This document shows positions 10,661-22,600 of a stretch of DNA of 64,000 nucleotides, one piece after another (within the stretch, counting starts at the first letter, position 1; every line of letters begins with the position of its first letter). Position numbers and translations under genes: made by a program. This DNA is from Albugo candida (taxonomy: Eukaryota > Oomycota > Peronosporomycetes > Albuginales). The notes beneath the pieces were generated by a model. That model was not told the origin of the DNA. It saw nothing but the letters and a program-made list of their open reading frames with translations, and ran no database searches. The DNA lies in NCBI GenBank assembly GCA_040437565.1, contig JBDOQK010000024.1, forward strand, positions 248,001 to 312,000. The letters are read 5' to 3'.

Positions 10661-13486
10661 ATGCAGTCACCCATACAGGGTCAAAAATATACACTCACGT
10701 CTCCAAAAAAACTTGCACCGAGCGATACTATGACAGAAACGACTCCATTTCTCACGAATCGAAAGCTTCTACCTAAGAATCTCGAAGGGAGGAGAAAGAA
10801 AAAGTCGAGGGTGTATCAAACATCAGAGCCTTCGGATATCATTAAAAAAGATGGTGTCGTAAAAAAGAATTCAAAAACGAGGGGAAATGGACCATTACCG
10901 CTTTGGTTTCGAGGCACAATCACGCTAGCCGTAGCACTCACCTTTCTTTGTGTTCTTTCGTTATTGGCGTATGATAAACACCCAGCAGCGTCACATATAC
11001 CGACTTTGTATGTCGGCGTTTTAAATTCGTTGATTGGAAGCTACTTATCCGCAAGCGGGTATTGCTGTCAGAAATGGGCGCACCTGAAAGTTGAGCACCG
11101 CCCGCACATTGGATCCGCCTCTCAGCAAGGATCTTTCATTTTGGGGCTGATACTCTTGGCTATTGGAACTGTATCTGCTGTACTTAACTTGGGCTTACTT
11201 GGGCAAGCTGTGCAAGCCCCATTTGCAGCACTCACGTTGATTCACAGCGCCTTACTTGCTCGATTTGTTCTGAAAGAGAAGTACTCGGTCTACGATGCAC
11301 TATCAAGTATCTTTATCGTTTTAGGAGTTGGTGTGAGTGTATTTGCTGCGCAGTCTAGTTCTACCTTGATGCACGAAGCGTATACGTTGAATTCGCTTTA
11401 TAATGTATTCTTCCGCAATTCTGTGATGCCGGGATTGTATACTATCACCTCGATACTAGTTGTCACTTTTCTTCTTCGTAGAGTCCGTTCTGCACGCTTA
11501 CGTCGTCAAAAAATAGGTCTTTTCGCATTCAGCTTTTGTGCGGGGATCATGGCTGGGTATACAAGTCTCACGACAAAGTCAACGCTGGAGATACTCAAGT
11601 CCATTTTCACTTCTCCGTCACAATCACCGCTACGTTCTGATATACTGAGCTCGGTGATCATGAATCCGTTATTCATCGTGCTGGTCGTCGGTATTCCGGC
11701 GTCTCTCAGTACACAATTGTTTCTTCTCAACAAAGGGCTGGAACACTTTGGAACTCTCAAGTTCATTCCTTTGTATCAGGCTTTTATCATTCTTGGGAAT
11801 ATGTTCTGTGGGGCGGTATTTTTCAATGAGATGATGCACTATACCGCTAAGGCTCTGATATTATTCTTGATTGGAGTATTGATTACCGTTTCCGGGGTCT
11901 GTATGCTGCTAGCCAAGGTAGAACTGGAACGCAGAAACTCGGATGCGACACGGAAAACTTCTGCTGATGATCAGGATCCAGGATCCGCCGAGTCTGAGCT
12001 ATCTCAATTTGAAACAATGTTTTCTTTTTCTGAAATGAAGTGGGCAACAACCGAATCGAGTCCCCATGATCTTGTAATGGCCCATGACTTTGATGAATGC
12101 AAAAAGATGATTGTGAGTCTCATGCAATCAGCAACAAAATCGATCCATTATTCGACATTTCTATGCGATTTCGCTCAGCCACTGAATAAATTTAAAGGAG
12201 AAGACGGGGATTTGAGTATCATATCGTGCATTACTGCAGCAGCAGCTCGTGGCGTTTCGATACATATTCTGTACAATCCAGTCGGGGACTATGGAACGGA
12301 AACAATCAATCGGGTGCAAGCTCAATTACCCCCTGGAGTATTTTTGACTTGCGCTATCAGCAATTTAGGGCCGGGTCCACTGACAAAGTGGTTTTCCAAC
12401 AACTCGAAATATGCATTCCATCACCAAAAGTATCTCTGCATTGACGGAACTAGGATAATGGTTACAGGTTGTGACGTTAACCGTGAAAGAAATGGCTGGT
12501 TGGAACGGAATGAATTAGGATACTATTGGCATGAGGTTAGTGTTTTGGCAAAATGCACCTCAGACATGTTTGAATGGATTTGTCATAACCACGGTGACAA
12601 CGAATTAACGTATACTCCTGTACATCGTCGACTATCAACCGTCACGCAGACTCGGCACCATTATGACGAGAAGCTGGATGCTAATGCACCACCATTTCCT
12701 CTCGTGTCAGGTGGCTGGAGGGAAGAGAATGCAATGGTGAACATGATTCTCAATGCAACTCGGTCCATTCATCTAGAAAATCAAATTATGATATCAGGCG
12801 GTAACTTGCAACACAATCGCGTTCTCAAAGCCATAGCATCACGTGTCGCTCGGGCTTTTGACGAAAAAGATCAAGGTTTTCATGTTATAATTCTGACAAA
12901 TAAGGCACAACAAGATGAACCTTCACTCGTAACCCGTTGGTACTGCACTTTATCGACACAGTGGTCTATGGAACAACTGGAAATTGCGATGTTATCGTTT
13001 GGAATACCACGGAATGAGATCGCAAATTATGTTTATATCGGGAGACTTGTAGCGGATGGTGTCTTGGTGAAGATACACTCAAACATTCTGATCACAGACG
13101 GGCAGTACGCACTCCGATCATCTTCTAATCTAGCGGATCGAAGTCTCAGTTTTCGCCCGACCGATACAGAACTCGGTTTATTATTCTCAGGGCAAGTGGT
13201 CACCCAATTTCAGCAAAAACTATGGAACATGTATTTCCGCACAAAAGACGTTCCATACACGATAGAAAAAGTGTTTGCGCTTTTACGTACATCAACAATT
13301 CCATCCAATATCAAATTAAAGTCGACTAGCTGTGTCGTACAGCTACGCAAACGCCCGTGGAATCCAATGCTCACGCGATTTCTGATGAGTACTTTCATTC
13401 ACGCAAGTGAGGGTGCGACAGGAGGGCGCCGAAAGGTGACATATCAAGTCCAAGCAAAATGCATCGGTAATTCGACTCTCAGCTAA
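10661..13486 (+). CDS. NIPA-type membrane transporter fused to a phospholipase D-like domain
   Basis: Single-exon 941-aa protein. After a basic N-terminal tail, residues about 85-425 hold a run of hydrophobic segments resembling the NIPA/DUF803 magnesium transporter family: SASGYCCQKWAHLK, then GLLGQAVQAPFAALTLIHSA and LKEKYSVYDALSSI. From about residue 480 a cytosolic or luminal PLD-superfamily region follows (LMQSATKSIHYSTFLCDF). The first HKD motif is intact (HQKYLCID, about residue 586). The second reads HSNILITD (about residue 803), with Asn in place of Lys, followed by SSSNLADRS. ATG 10661 is the first in frame; Met at about 10730 is an alternative start. PLDs with N-terminal membrane segments are known from oomycetes, as I recall, but whether those segments are NIPA-like I cannot say. 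Function could be lipid hydrolysis or transphosphatidylation at a membrane; activity is uncertain given the altered second motif. Confidence 0.75.
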   Translation: MQSPIQGQKYTLTSPKKLAPSDTMTETTPFLTNRKLLPKNLEGRRKKKSRVYQTSEPSDIIKKDGVVKKNSKTRGNGPLPLWFRGTITLAVALTFLCVLSLLAYDKHPAASHIPTLYVGVLNSLIGSYLSASGYCCQKWAHLKVEHRPHIGSASQQGSFILGLILLAIGTVSAVLNLGLLGQAVQAPFAALTLIHSALLARFVLKEKYSVYDALSSIFIVLGVGVSVFAAQSSSTLMHEAYTLNSLYNVFFRNSVMPGLYTITSILVVTFLLRRVRSARLRRQKIGLFAFSFCAGIMAGYTSLTTKSTLEILKSIFTSPSQSPLRSDILSSVIMNPLFIVLVVGIPASLSTQLFLLNKGLEHFGTLKFIPLYQAFIILGNMFCGAVFFNEMMHYTAKALILFLIGVLITVSGVCMLLAKVELERRNSDATRKTSADDQDPGSAESELSQFETMFSFSEMKWATTESSPHDLVMAHDFDECKKMIVSLMQSATKSIHYSTFLCDFAQPLNKFKGEDGDLSIISCITAAAARGVSIHILYNPVGDYGTETINRVQAQLPPGVFLTCAISNLGPGPLTKWFSNNSKYAFHHQKYLCIDGTRIMVTGCDVNRERNGWLERNELGYYWHEVSVLAKCTSDMFEWICHNHGDNELTYTPVHRRLSTVTQTRHHYDEKLDANAPPFPLVSGGWREENAMVNMILNATRSIHLENQIMISGGNLQHNRVLKAIASRVARAFDEKDQGFHVIILTNKAQQDEPSLVTRWYCTLSTQWSMEQLEIAMLSFGIPRNEIANYVYIGRLVADGVLVKIHSNILITDGQYALRSSSNLADRSLSFRPTDTELGLLFSGQVVTQFQQKLWNMYFRTKDVPYTIEKVFALLRTSTIPSNIKLKSTSCVVQLRKRPWNPMLTRFLMSTFIHASEGATGGRRKVTYQVQAKCIGNSTLS

Positions 13487-13627
13487 GAGAGCCGCAAATT
13501 AAAGTGTCAGTCAGTGCATTTTTCTTTTCCATTAAAGAATCGTCAATATATGCATATTTATCCTCACAAAACTGATCCAAAAATCGGGGTCTTCAAAACT
13601 GGGCCTTTAAGCTTGTTCTGTCGTTCT

Positions 13628-13642
13628 GTGACCTTTGGCTTA
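13628..13642 (+). promoter_or_regulatory. Weak X-box-like (RFX) element before the dynein-like gene
   Basis: GTGACC-TTT-GGCTTA lies 8 bp before the proposed ATG. The RFX X-box consensus is GTNRCC, 0-3 spacer bases, RGYAAC. The left half matches; the right half matches only its first three bases. X-boxes mark ciliary genes in opisthokonts, and their use in this lineage is not established. Low confidence. Confidence 0.15.
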
Positions 13643-13649
13643 TCGAGCC

Positions 13650-16600
13650 ATGTCTCCACTGAGACGTCATAAACGCAAGCCAGCTTCAGTGTGGCTGGAT
13701 ACCCTGCAAGACAAAGACAAAGAAGTGAGAAGCGAATCGGAGCAGGACCGTAATGACTACTTGCTCAATCGCCTGAGACCTGGATCAGCAGTTGGTCGCA
13801 AGTACTTTGTGACAAAAAAGGTATCTAAAAAAGAATCGGGTGACGATGGAGCTCGTGCAGTGGATAGTAACACACAATCTGCCACGTACAAAGATGATAG
13901 TAGTACGGTCAAGATGGTTGACTGCATGACCTTGGAAAAATTTGATCGTGGTAAGAATGCCAATACTCGTGAGATGCTGCTACTACAAGCTGGGATCATT
14001 GTAGATTATTGTGCAAATGATTGCCTTTTACGTTACGTATTGACCGTGATTATGGAAAAGCGTCAAATTATTCGCAAGCAGATCCCTAAACTAAATCGTG
14101 CGTTCATTCCCTGTTCTCGTACTGAAGCTGAGTGAGATATGAAGCAGATATTGTTATGCAGAAAGCTGCTACCCCGCATAAAGACGTGCTCTATTTGGTC
14201 AAAATGTCGCCACAAGAGGTTCCGTTTGGATTTGAAAATAACTACTGGCTGAAGATCGTCTCCGAGACCTCGATATCAGCTTTCAAACATGCGACCTTTT
14301 TTACCCTTAGTCCAAATGGAATCACTGAGTTTCGATGCTCTCATATATCGCCTTATTCGAACCAAATCAATACACATTCTCGCACAAATTCCATCAGAGC
14401 GATCGACCTGACCGACTTGATGACCTGGATCAATGAGAAGCTTGCGTTTGACCATATTGCAAGCATGAAAAGTCTTGAGCGTATCCAGCTAATGATTTTT
14501 TACTTATCATGGAAGCATAATACCCTGCAGCAAAAGCATGATCGCGCCAAGAACTATCTGAGCAATCGGTTATTTGTTTGTGATCCTTTTGCTCGTCCAC
14601 TAATCGGTGTGATTCAAGCTCAGTGCTGGAAGGTACTTATATCTAGCATCAATGTCACTGCATCTTCACACGTATAATCGACCATAGATTGCTCAACTTA
14701 ATCCCGATCTACTTACCACGAATATGATCAGAGGATTGAAATCACTTGAAAAGGTTCGAACTTCATTACGGTGAAAATCTGTACCTAAATGCAACGTTTT
14801 ACAGCACCACATAGAGAAGCTTGAAGAAGTAAAAGCTCAGATAGTATCAAATATTCAAATAATCATCTGTGCGATAAACTCACTCGAGAGCTTCCTACTG
14901 GATTCAGGACACAATTGTCCGAGTCGGCAAAACTGCAGCAAATCTCTTCCAAGTATGATGGCAGCGAGCGTCACGTCCAAGAATTCGCAATGCAATGAGC
15001 AAGTAGAAATATTTCGAAATGAATGGCTGGGTTGTGTCACGGCGATACGTGACAAGACTCGTTCGAGCAATTTGACGCAACGAATGTATACCTTATATCG
15101 ATTGACGGATCTTCTGATCAAAGAGTCACTAAGCACGCATCTCGCCCTATATTACGACACATTTTATGCCCGGATTTGTGGTATATCTCGTGATGCCACA
15201 GAACAGAACAAAGCAAACGATTCTATGGACATGACAACCAGGCTTTGCAGTGATGAGGAGTCACTGATTTTGGATATTTTTTATTCAAGACGTTTTTATC
15301 TAAGAAAAGCAAATATCATAGAACCGCCTGAGCCGTTTGTACATGCAAAAGTCGATTTTTCTATCGCAAACAATGGAAACATATCATCAGTCTCGATACA
15401 TCCACAAGAAGAAGACTGTTTGAAAACTATTCATGGGATGTGGCTTGCATTTACTACCGCTTTGGACTCCATGCCTCGAGTGGTAAGGCCATTACGCTCT
15501 CTATTTGTCCACAATGCTAATTTGATGTATTGCTAGATCATGGAAAGGAAAATTGCTTCCAATCTAAACCCGTTCCCACCCGATCAAAAGGCACTATTCA
15601 TCGAGGTTTCCTATCTAAAGCCTTCGTGTCAGGTACTGGCTAAGAATAAGCAGCGTTTCGGAGAGATGAAGCGAGCAATTGAAATCTACTACAAGCAACT
15701 CAATGTATGTTTGCGTTTGTAACGCAGATTCTCTTTATGGGCTCATGCATCTCTGTGAGAAGATTTTATTAGAAGAACACAGAAGAGTACTGTCTAGTAT
15801 TGCCAATATGCATCTTGGTAATGAAATAGCTAGCGCCGCAATTTTTGAACGAGCAACGATTCAAGTACAACAAGATTTAGATGGTTCGACACTTCCTGAT
15901 ACATCGTTTCTCTCTGACGCATCTTTCAGCATCGATGCTTTTGAGGACGAGTACAAGACTTGGACCTCTGTATATGATTATGCAACTATGCGTCAATATA
16001 GTCAAGTTGGCATGATTGTACTCGATCAAAGTTCTCTTTTATCCTTTCTCAACTTGCAAGCCAGGGAAGGATTGATGGCAAACGTGCAAGCACTACCTCG
16101 ATGTTACGAGTACTTCTTGCGGGTGATGATCAATATTCTTCGTCCTATAATGGAGCATATCACTATTGTTGCGACGACGATTGAAGAAGGCAGAGTTTGG
16201 GTAGCAAGGGCAAGTCAATTACTCAGTAGCCATCCGTGGCGGAAATTATTCGACTCACACTGTATGAAACTGAAGCTATTCAGAGAAGTCATATCACGAC
16301 GTGCATGCGATGATCATGATTCCTCACTTTTAGATGATAGTGATCAAGTTGATCTTCGTAGATGTGAAGTCGAGTGGGAATCACTTTTTGAAGCCTTCTT
16401 GTCATGTTTGAAACGCGTGCAAGAGCGAGATTGTGATCAACGAAGAATTCTTGACAACTTGCTGGACACGACAGAGCAAAGTATCACGAGCAAGACACAA
16501 GCATTAAGACGTGAATTCTGTCAGGAATTATCGATACTGAAAGGAGCGGAACATCTTGATGAAATCGGGACCATTCAACCGAGGAATTCGGGAAGCCCGC

Positions 16601-19600
16601 AGTTGTTGATACAAAAAATCAGAAGCGTTGTCGATCTCGAATCTGAAAAAATGATGTTACAAGAACATTTGTTAAAATTGAATACTTTGGGAAGCTTCTC
16701 GCAAAAAGAAGCACGACGAGAGTGTACGAAGAAAAGTTTAATTACATTGGGAACGAAAGAGATTGAAGGTCAAATGAGTGATGAAATAGCTGGATTTGAA
16801 AAGCTATCCCCGAGTAGGACACTTTTGGATCAAGCGCTATTTGTGCTAGATATACGAAATCATCTCAAAAAATGGTTTTCTTGTGTCATGACATGGAATG
16901 AAACTTATATTCTTAATCTCGATCCCGATGCTGTATCCTCTCAGCTCAGTCAGTTCCGTTGTTGGGTATCTGTATCCCTGCATCACATTCATGCACTTAA
17001 ATGGGAAGATGATGAGGCTCTTGCAGACAGTGAAAAAATCATTCAAATTCCACTCGATACCGAGCTGTATTCTTTAAACATCGTACAAGGTCAAATCCAT
17101 GAAATGGAGGAAAATTTGAGTATTATAACTGCTTTGAAGAGTAAATCTTTCGACGAAGACAAGTGGCGAATGCTGCCTTGGGAAAGTATCTGTGTCCTTT
17201 TAACTCACGAAAACTCACAACAGCAATATGGTGACCCCGCTCGCACTTTACGAGAATTTTTGACTTTACAAACATTGCAAACCCTGTGGAAGCAACACAA
17301 AGAGTCTTCAACACCCGAAAATACCACAGGAGTGGAAGGTTTTGCAATTCACACTAAGCAGTCCTTACTCGATCTGAGCAGAGATGTGAACGAAAGTGAT
17401 GCGCTGGGTCAAAGGGTAGCAAATCTTGCCAGTAAACTTGACACAATTCTCATTAGGATTGTTCCAACGAATCTGTTGCCCGAGGAATCAGCAGCCGGGG
17501 AGGGAAAAGGTCTCACAACCTTTGTAGCTACTTCTTATCATATCGATGGGCTACGAAAAGCATCTATCGCTTTGCAAGAAATTTGTATGGAACTCAGGGT
17601 TTGTCGCCAATTTAATCGCGGCTATTTCCTCAGCCTGATCCAAGATACTTATACAGATGTTCAGAATCGAATTCGATTATGTCACAACATTGAAAACTTT
17701 CAGAAGAACTGGCTATCCATAGCTGAAGCCTCCAAGCTATATGAGATTGACGAATTCACCTGTAAAAAGGATCAGGAATCACTACACACTTCTATAATGG
17801 GTCGACATGTAAGCAAGAGGAATTTTGAGAGTGACTGGAAATCAATCTGCAAGACTTGGACATTATGGAATGACTGCTTGCGTGACCTCTATCTAGCAAA
17901 AGAATCTCCGAATCAGCTAACAAGGGTACCGTCCAACAAAGACAAAGTTGGCATCATTTCGTCTCATTATACGTCTCAGTCTGCACAAAAAATCGCAAGC
18001 AATTTGAAAAAGTCAACCGATGTGAAGTCTAACTTGTCGAAAAAGCACGTCCAAAGAAAATGGCGAAGAATCGACGACGTATGGAACGCATTTGCGAAGT
18101 TTGATTGGGAGCAACATGTACAATACTGTGAGAAAGCTCTATTTATTTTGGATGTGTATCTCACAACCTGCGTGAGAGAAAAAGTTCCGAGACTGTATTG
18201 CCTATCCAACCAGGAACTTTTGCATCTAATGCTTATCGCTGATCACGAGGTCCACGAGTCAGCAGATACAAGTACCAGCTCAATCATACTCAATTCTGTA
18301 TTTGCTAAATGCTTCTCTCCCGGACTCCATTTTGAAGTTTGCGACGCACAATCAGGAGCAATGCGACCAGATACTGAATGGAAGGCTGATGAAGAATACA
18401 GCCACGCTACTTCAAGCTTTATCTCAACAATCAGAGGCGTTTCTCTTTCGTCACTAGACCAACGCGTATCTCGGAAAAGAACTGGGATGCTTTTTTTCAG
18501 CGCTCCCATTGTCCTTGTCGGACGACTTGCATTTTGGTGGGTTAGGCTTGAAGGTGAGATGTACAAGGTAGTACACGATAATGTATGGCTTCTTATCGAT
18601 CAGTTTACTTCATACCTTGAAGAATTAGAAAACAGCGAGGTTGACGAACTGAGTAGCCATAGCGTCGAGAAGGAAATGATCGTAAGCTCATGGATCACGC
18701 GTCAAGAAAAAATCACAAAACGTCCAATACTACCTCAGTCTATTGTGACCGCACTGATGAGTTACTTTACCAGAAAACTGGACATCACATTATCTTCCTT
18801 GAGCGCATCAACAAGCTCTGAAAACAACAAAGCTCAGAGTCTTTCGCATGTCACAGAGATACAATCGCGGATTATGGAGAACTTGGTCGACTGTTATCGG
18901 GATTCCACGACGCAAATGAGAGTCAAAGTTCATATTGATAATTTGTTACTTGTTTGCATCTATCACCGTGAGCTTATAACGATCCTCGTTCAAGCTTCAA
19001 GAGACGGAAGATCTCCTGAACTGATCTGGAAACTGCAATTGCGCCTACTTACCGAATCAAAAGTGACCGAGCACCTGCAATTACTCAAAGATAGTGCCTC
19101 TAGCACTTCCAGCCATCGCTCAATGTACAATGCGGTCTCGAATGCGATGCACTATCTCAGGCCGAATGATCAGAGAGCAGAACTTAAATCAAAGTCAAAG
19201 CATCAGAAAAGCTCATTAGGCCTGATAGCTTCTGTTGGCGATATCTCCATCCCATTTGGACACGAGATGATTGGGAACTACAAGCTTTCTTTCCTCACAC
19301 CGTGCACCGAAAGGTGCTTATTTGCGCTGTGGATGGCATTACGCTTCCAAAATTTGGCTTCGTTCACATCGAGCCCAGATTCAGACAAATCAAGTATTGC
19401 TGATGGATCAACGTACGTAAATGATATTGGTATGCTGCTTATGCGGTGGTGCGTGCGCTACACCGTCAGCAATCACGTCCAGAGCTCAGGTAGTCTCAAT
19501 TTACACACACGTACAAATCTTTTGTGTCGTCTGCTGCACGCAATCGTTGCACTGGATGGATTTTTGCTTATTGATGCTCGGGAAGACCTGAAGCACATCA

Positions 19601-22600
19601 AACAAGAGATGTTCCGTGAAATCAGATGCCAAATTGAAAAGTTTCGCGTGTTAGCGACACAGATTTCTCACGAGGGAAGTCCAAATGTCACGTCAACAGC
19701 AGCTCAGATGCAGTCTACTCCTGGGATTTGGATCTTTACGAGTCCGGCTCAGTTCAAGCGGAAGAATCTTTTCAAAAGCATAGATACGAACTTTCAGACA
19801 TTTTCAATCATCTCACCTCCTATCGAGCTTATAGTCACATCCTTGCTTATACGATCCGGAAGCGATTTACAAGATGTTTATGACACTCGGATTCCTATGT
19901 TTTTGAATGAGTTGTTGGATTACGAACAGGACCCTGAAAGACTGAGCACTCTCGCCTCAGTATTTGGCCTCGCTTTGACGTCCTCTATGCATATAATTCG
20001 TCATATATTTTCAGCTATCAATGATCTCAAGAAAAGTGCCAAAATATTGTACTTCCCAAGCAAAGATGAATCAGCACAACGAAGAATGACGAGAGTAAGC
20101 ATGACGGCTAAAGATATCAATAGAGACGGTAACGTAGACCGTGACGCATGGATACTTGCTCAGCAAGCTATGATTCATCACGTCCTTGAGAGTAGTATGC
20201 ATCGAAGGCTAAACTTTCTCCATTCAGCAAGTAGTACGATGCACCACCGCATCACTATGCTACTCAAATTGCTAACTTACTTACAACAAAAGTATCTACC
20301 GGTCACTGCACAGTGCAGGGTCTACGAGTTTGCCAAAAGGTTTGTCAAACTAGCAGAACCAATCCCGGAAGCCTTACGCATTGCAGCATATCATATGCAA
20401 AAAGATTGTAACGAACAGATCACAAATGTGTGTCTTGATAGTTGGAAATCGATGCAATCTCAGATGGACCTTCGCCACGCAGCACGCGATAGGACGAGCA
20501 ATTCCCAAATGGCTGTACCTTTGGGTATTATCGTATATGGTGATCCTGCATGTGGCAAAACGACTATGATCAAAATTCTTCATCACGCTATCTGCGCTCT
20601 AGAAGAGATTGATGATTCAGATGACAGATATATAGATTTTGAAGGACGGGATGTTCGAACGGTACGACCCGCAGAGTTAGCGACAATAAACCCTCATTTG
20701 CTTGGTGCTTTGGATTTGCTCGGTGAGTTTGCTAAAGATACAAGTCTTCATGAGACAGGAGTCGACACGGCTCGTTTTGGCTTACTCGGGAGAATGCTGA
20801 ACCTGAAAAAACGACACAACGATGACCTGGGCTCGGAAGATAGCATTGTGAGAAGACGCTGGATCCATGTTGATGCGAATGAAGCGCTGTCAAGCGCCTG
20901 GATTGAAGACTTTGTCACGTTTACATCACATTACTATCGATCAATTTCTGATACCTTTGGCAGTGTTCAGAGGAATTGGTCGTTTATATTCGAAACAATA
21001 GACCTGTCAGCTGCCTCCCCGTCATTTCTCTGGATAGTTTTTCGGCCTGTGTACGTAGAAAGCAGTCTTTATTCCTATCAGGGTCTCATAGAACGATGGA
21101 AGACTACCTGGCGGCACCGTCAAGATTCGAGCCTCCAGATTGATGAGGACCCTATATCTTCTCCGGCGGCCCAGCTTTTATCGCATGCATTCCAACTAGT
21201 TGAAGTGATTTTGACTGATGTTTGCAATTCGTACACACAATCAAGTTTTGATTGTAGTGGCAGTGAAAGTATCTCAACCTTTGGTGGAATTTCTTTCAAC
21301 TATTTGACGATCCATACTCTTGATGTCCTGGACTACATTCTGTCTAACCTTCTGGAACAATTACGAGAACAAGCTAAAGCAGAACCTTCCATCAAGAGTA
21401 ACGGTACAAAATCCTCTTTTCTATTATCGTCTCGATATAATTTATCAAGAGCAATCCGTCTGTGCTGCTTTGGAATGGTATGGTGTGTCTCGGGTCATTT
21501 AGAGGAGATCAATCGAAGAAAATTTGAGCTGTTGGTTCGGCAAAAGCTGGGGAATATTTCTCGCGACAAAATCTTTGCTGTAATTAGTGAGTCAGAAATG
21601 AGCTTATACGCATCCGAGGAATTTTTCAGAAGCTCAAGCTCCCCCAAGCAGTACAAGCAAAAAGTTGAGACGATATATTATCTCCCAGCACGCGATGCGT
21701 TCACAAACTTATTTGACTTTGCTCAGTTGCTGCTTTCGACTGGCAGAGGCTCCTTTCTACTATTTGGACCACGCGGATGTGGAAAATCGAGCTTATTGAG
21801 GCGCCTGATGCAAGAGATCAGTAAGAAACTCGAAGAGGAACGTGATCTGGAAGTTCCAATGAAAGCTAGGCAAACTCGTAGCATACTGGACATGAATGAC
21901 CGCGGTAGACTCGTAGTCGATTTCTCTACAGAGGATCATGAGGCAGCAATCGACGACATGCCTCGTCATGTCAATGAGCTACCATCAGCTTACGATTACG
22001 TATTTATCGACAATCTCTCACTGCTGGAAGAGCATCAGAAACAATTCAATTATCATCAACAAAATATCATGTCCACAGCTCAGTATGAATGGATTCGGAC
22101 AATATTGGATCATCAGTTATGCTATCACCATCCCACACGGAAGATGGAACATTGCAGAAAGCAATTTGGGGGCGCCTTAAGTACCACAGAAGAGCGAGAC
22201 TGGAAGCCACAATTGACGCAAAGGTTTATCCGCCATTTTACCTTACTACGAGTACCACCATTGCTCAAACACGAAACTATGTCGATATTTCGAGGGAAAT
22301 TCCGTGAAGTCTTCGATATACCCTTAGAGACCCCTGCGCCAGTCGAGGTGATTTGTCGCCCGTTCCTATCCATTGAAGAAGCAATTTTGAGATCAACCGT
22401 TGATTTTATCGATGAATTCACCAAAGTCACTGGACACTGGCGAATCTATTGCACGGAGGCTGCTGGAAATTATATACAATCGCTTCCTGTACTGCTTCAC
22501 ATAAATTCGCATCACATCAATGAGATTTTAAGTCGCACACTACGTTCTCATCGAGAGGCTGTGTCAGATCAGACTAAAAATAATGAAAACAATACCTTCA

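Noticed and set aside
14132-14161. A 30-nt intron in the dynein-like gene
   Set aside because: It does not restore the reading frame; a 50-nt intron at 14098-14147 does.
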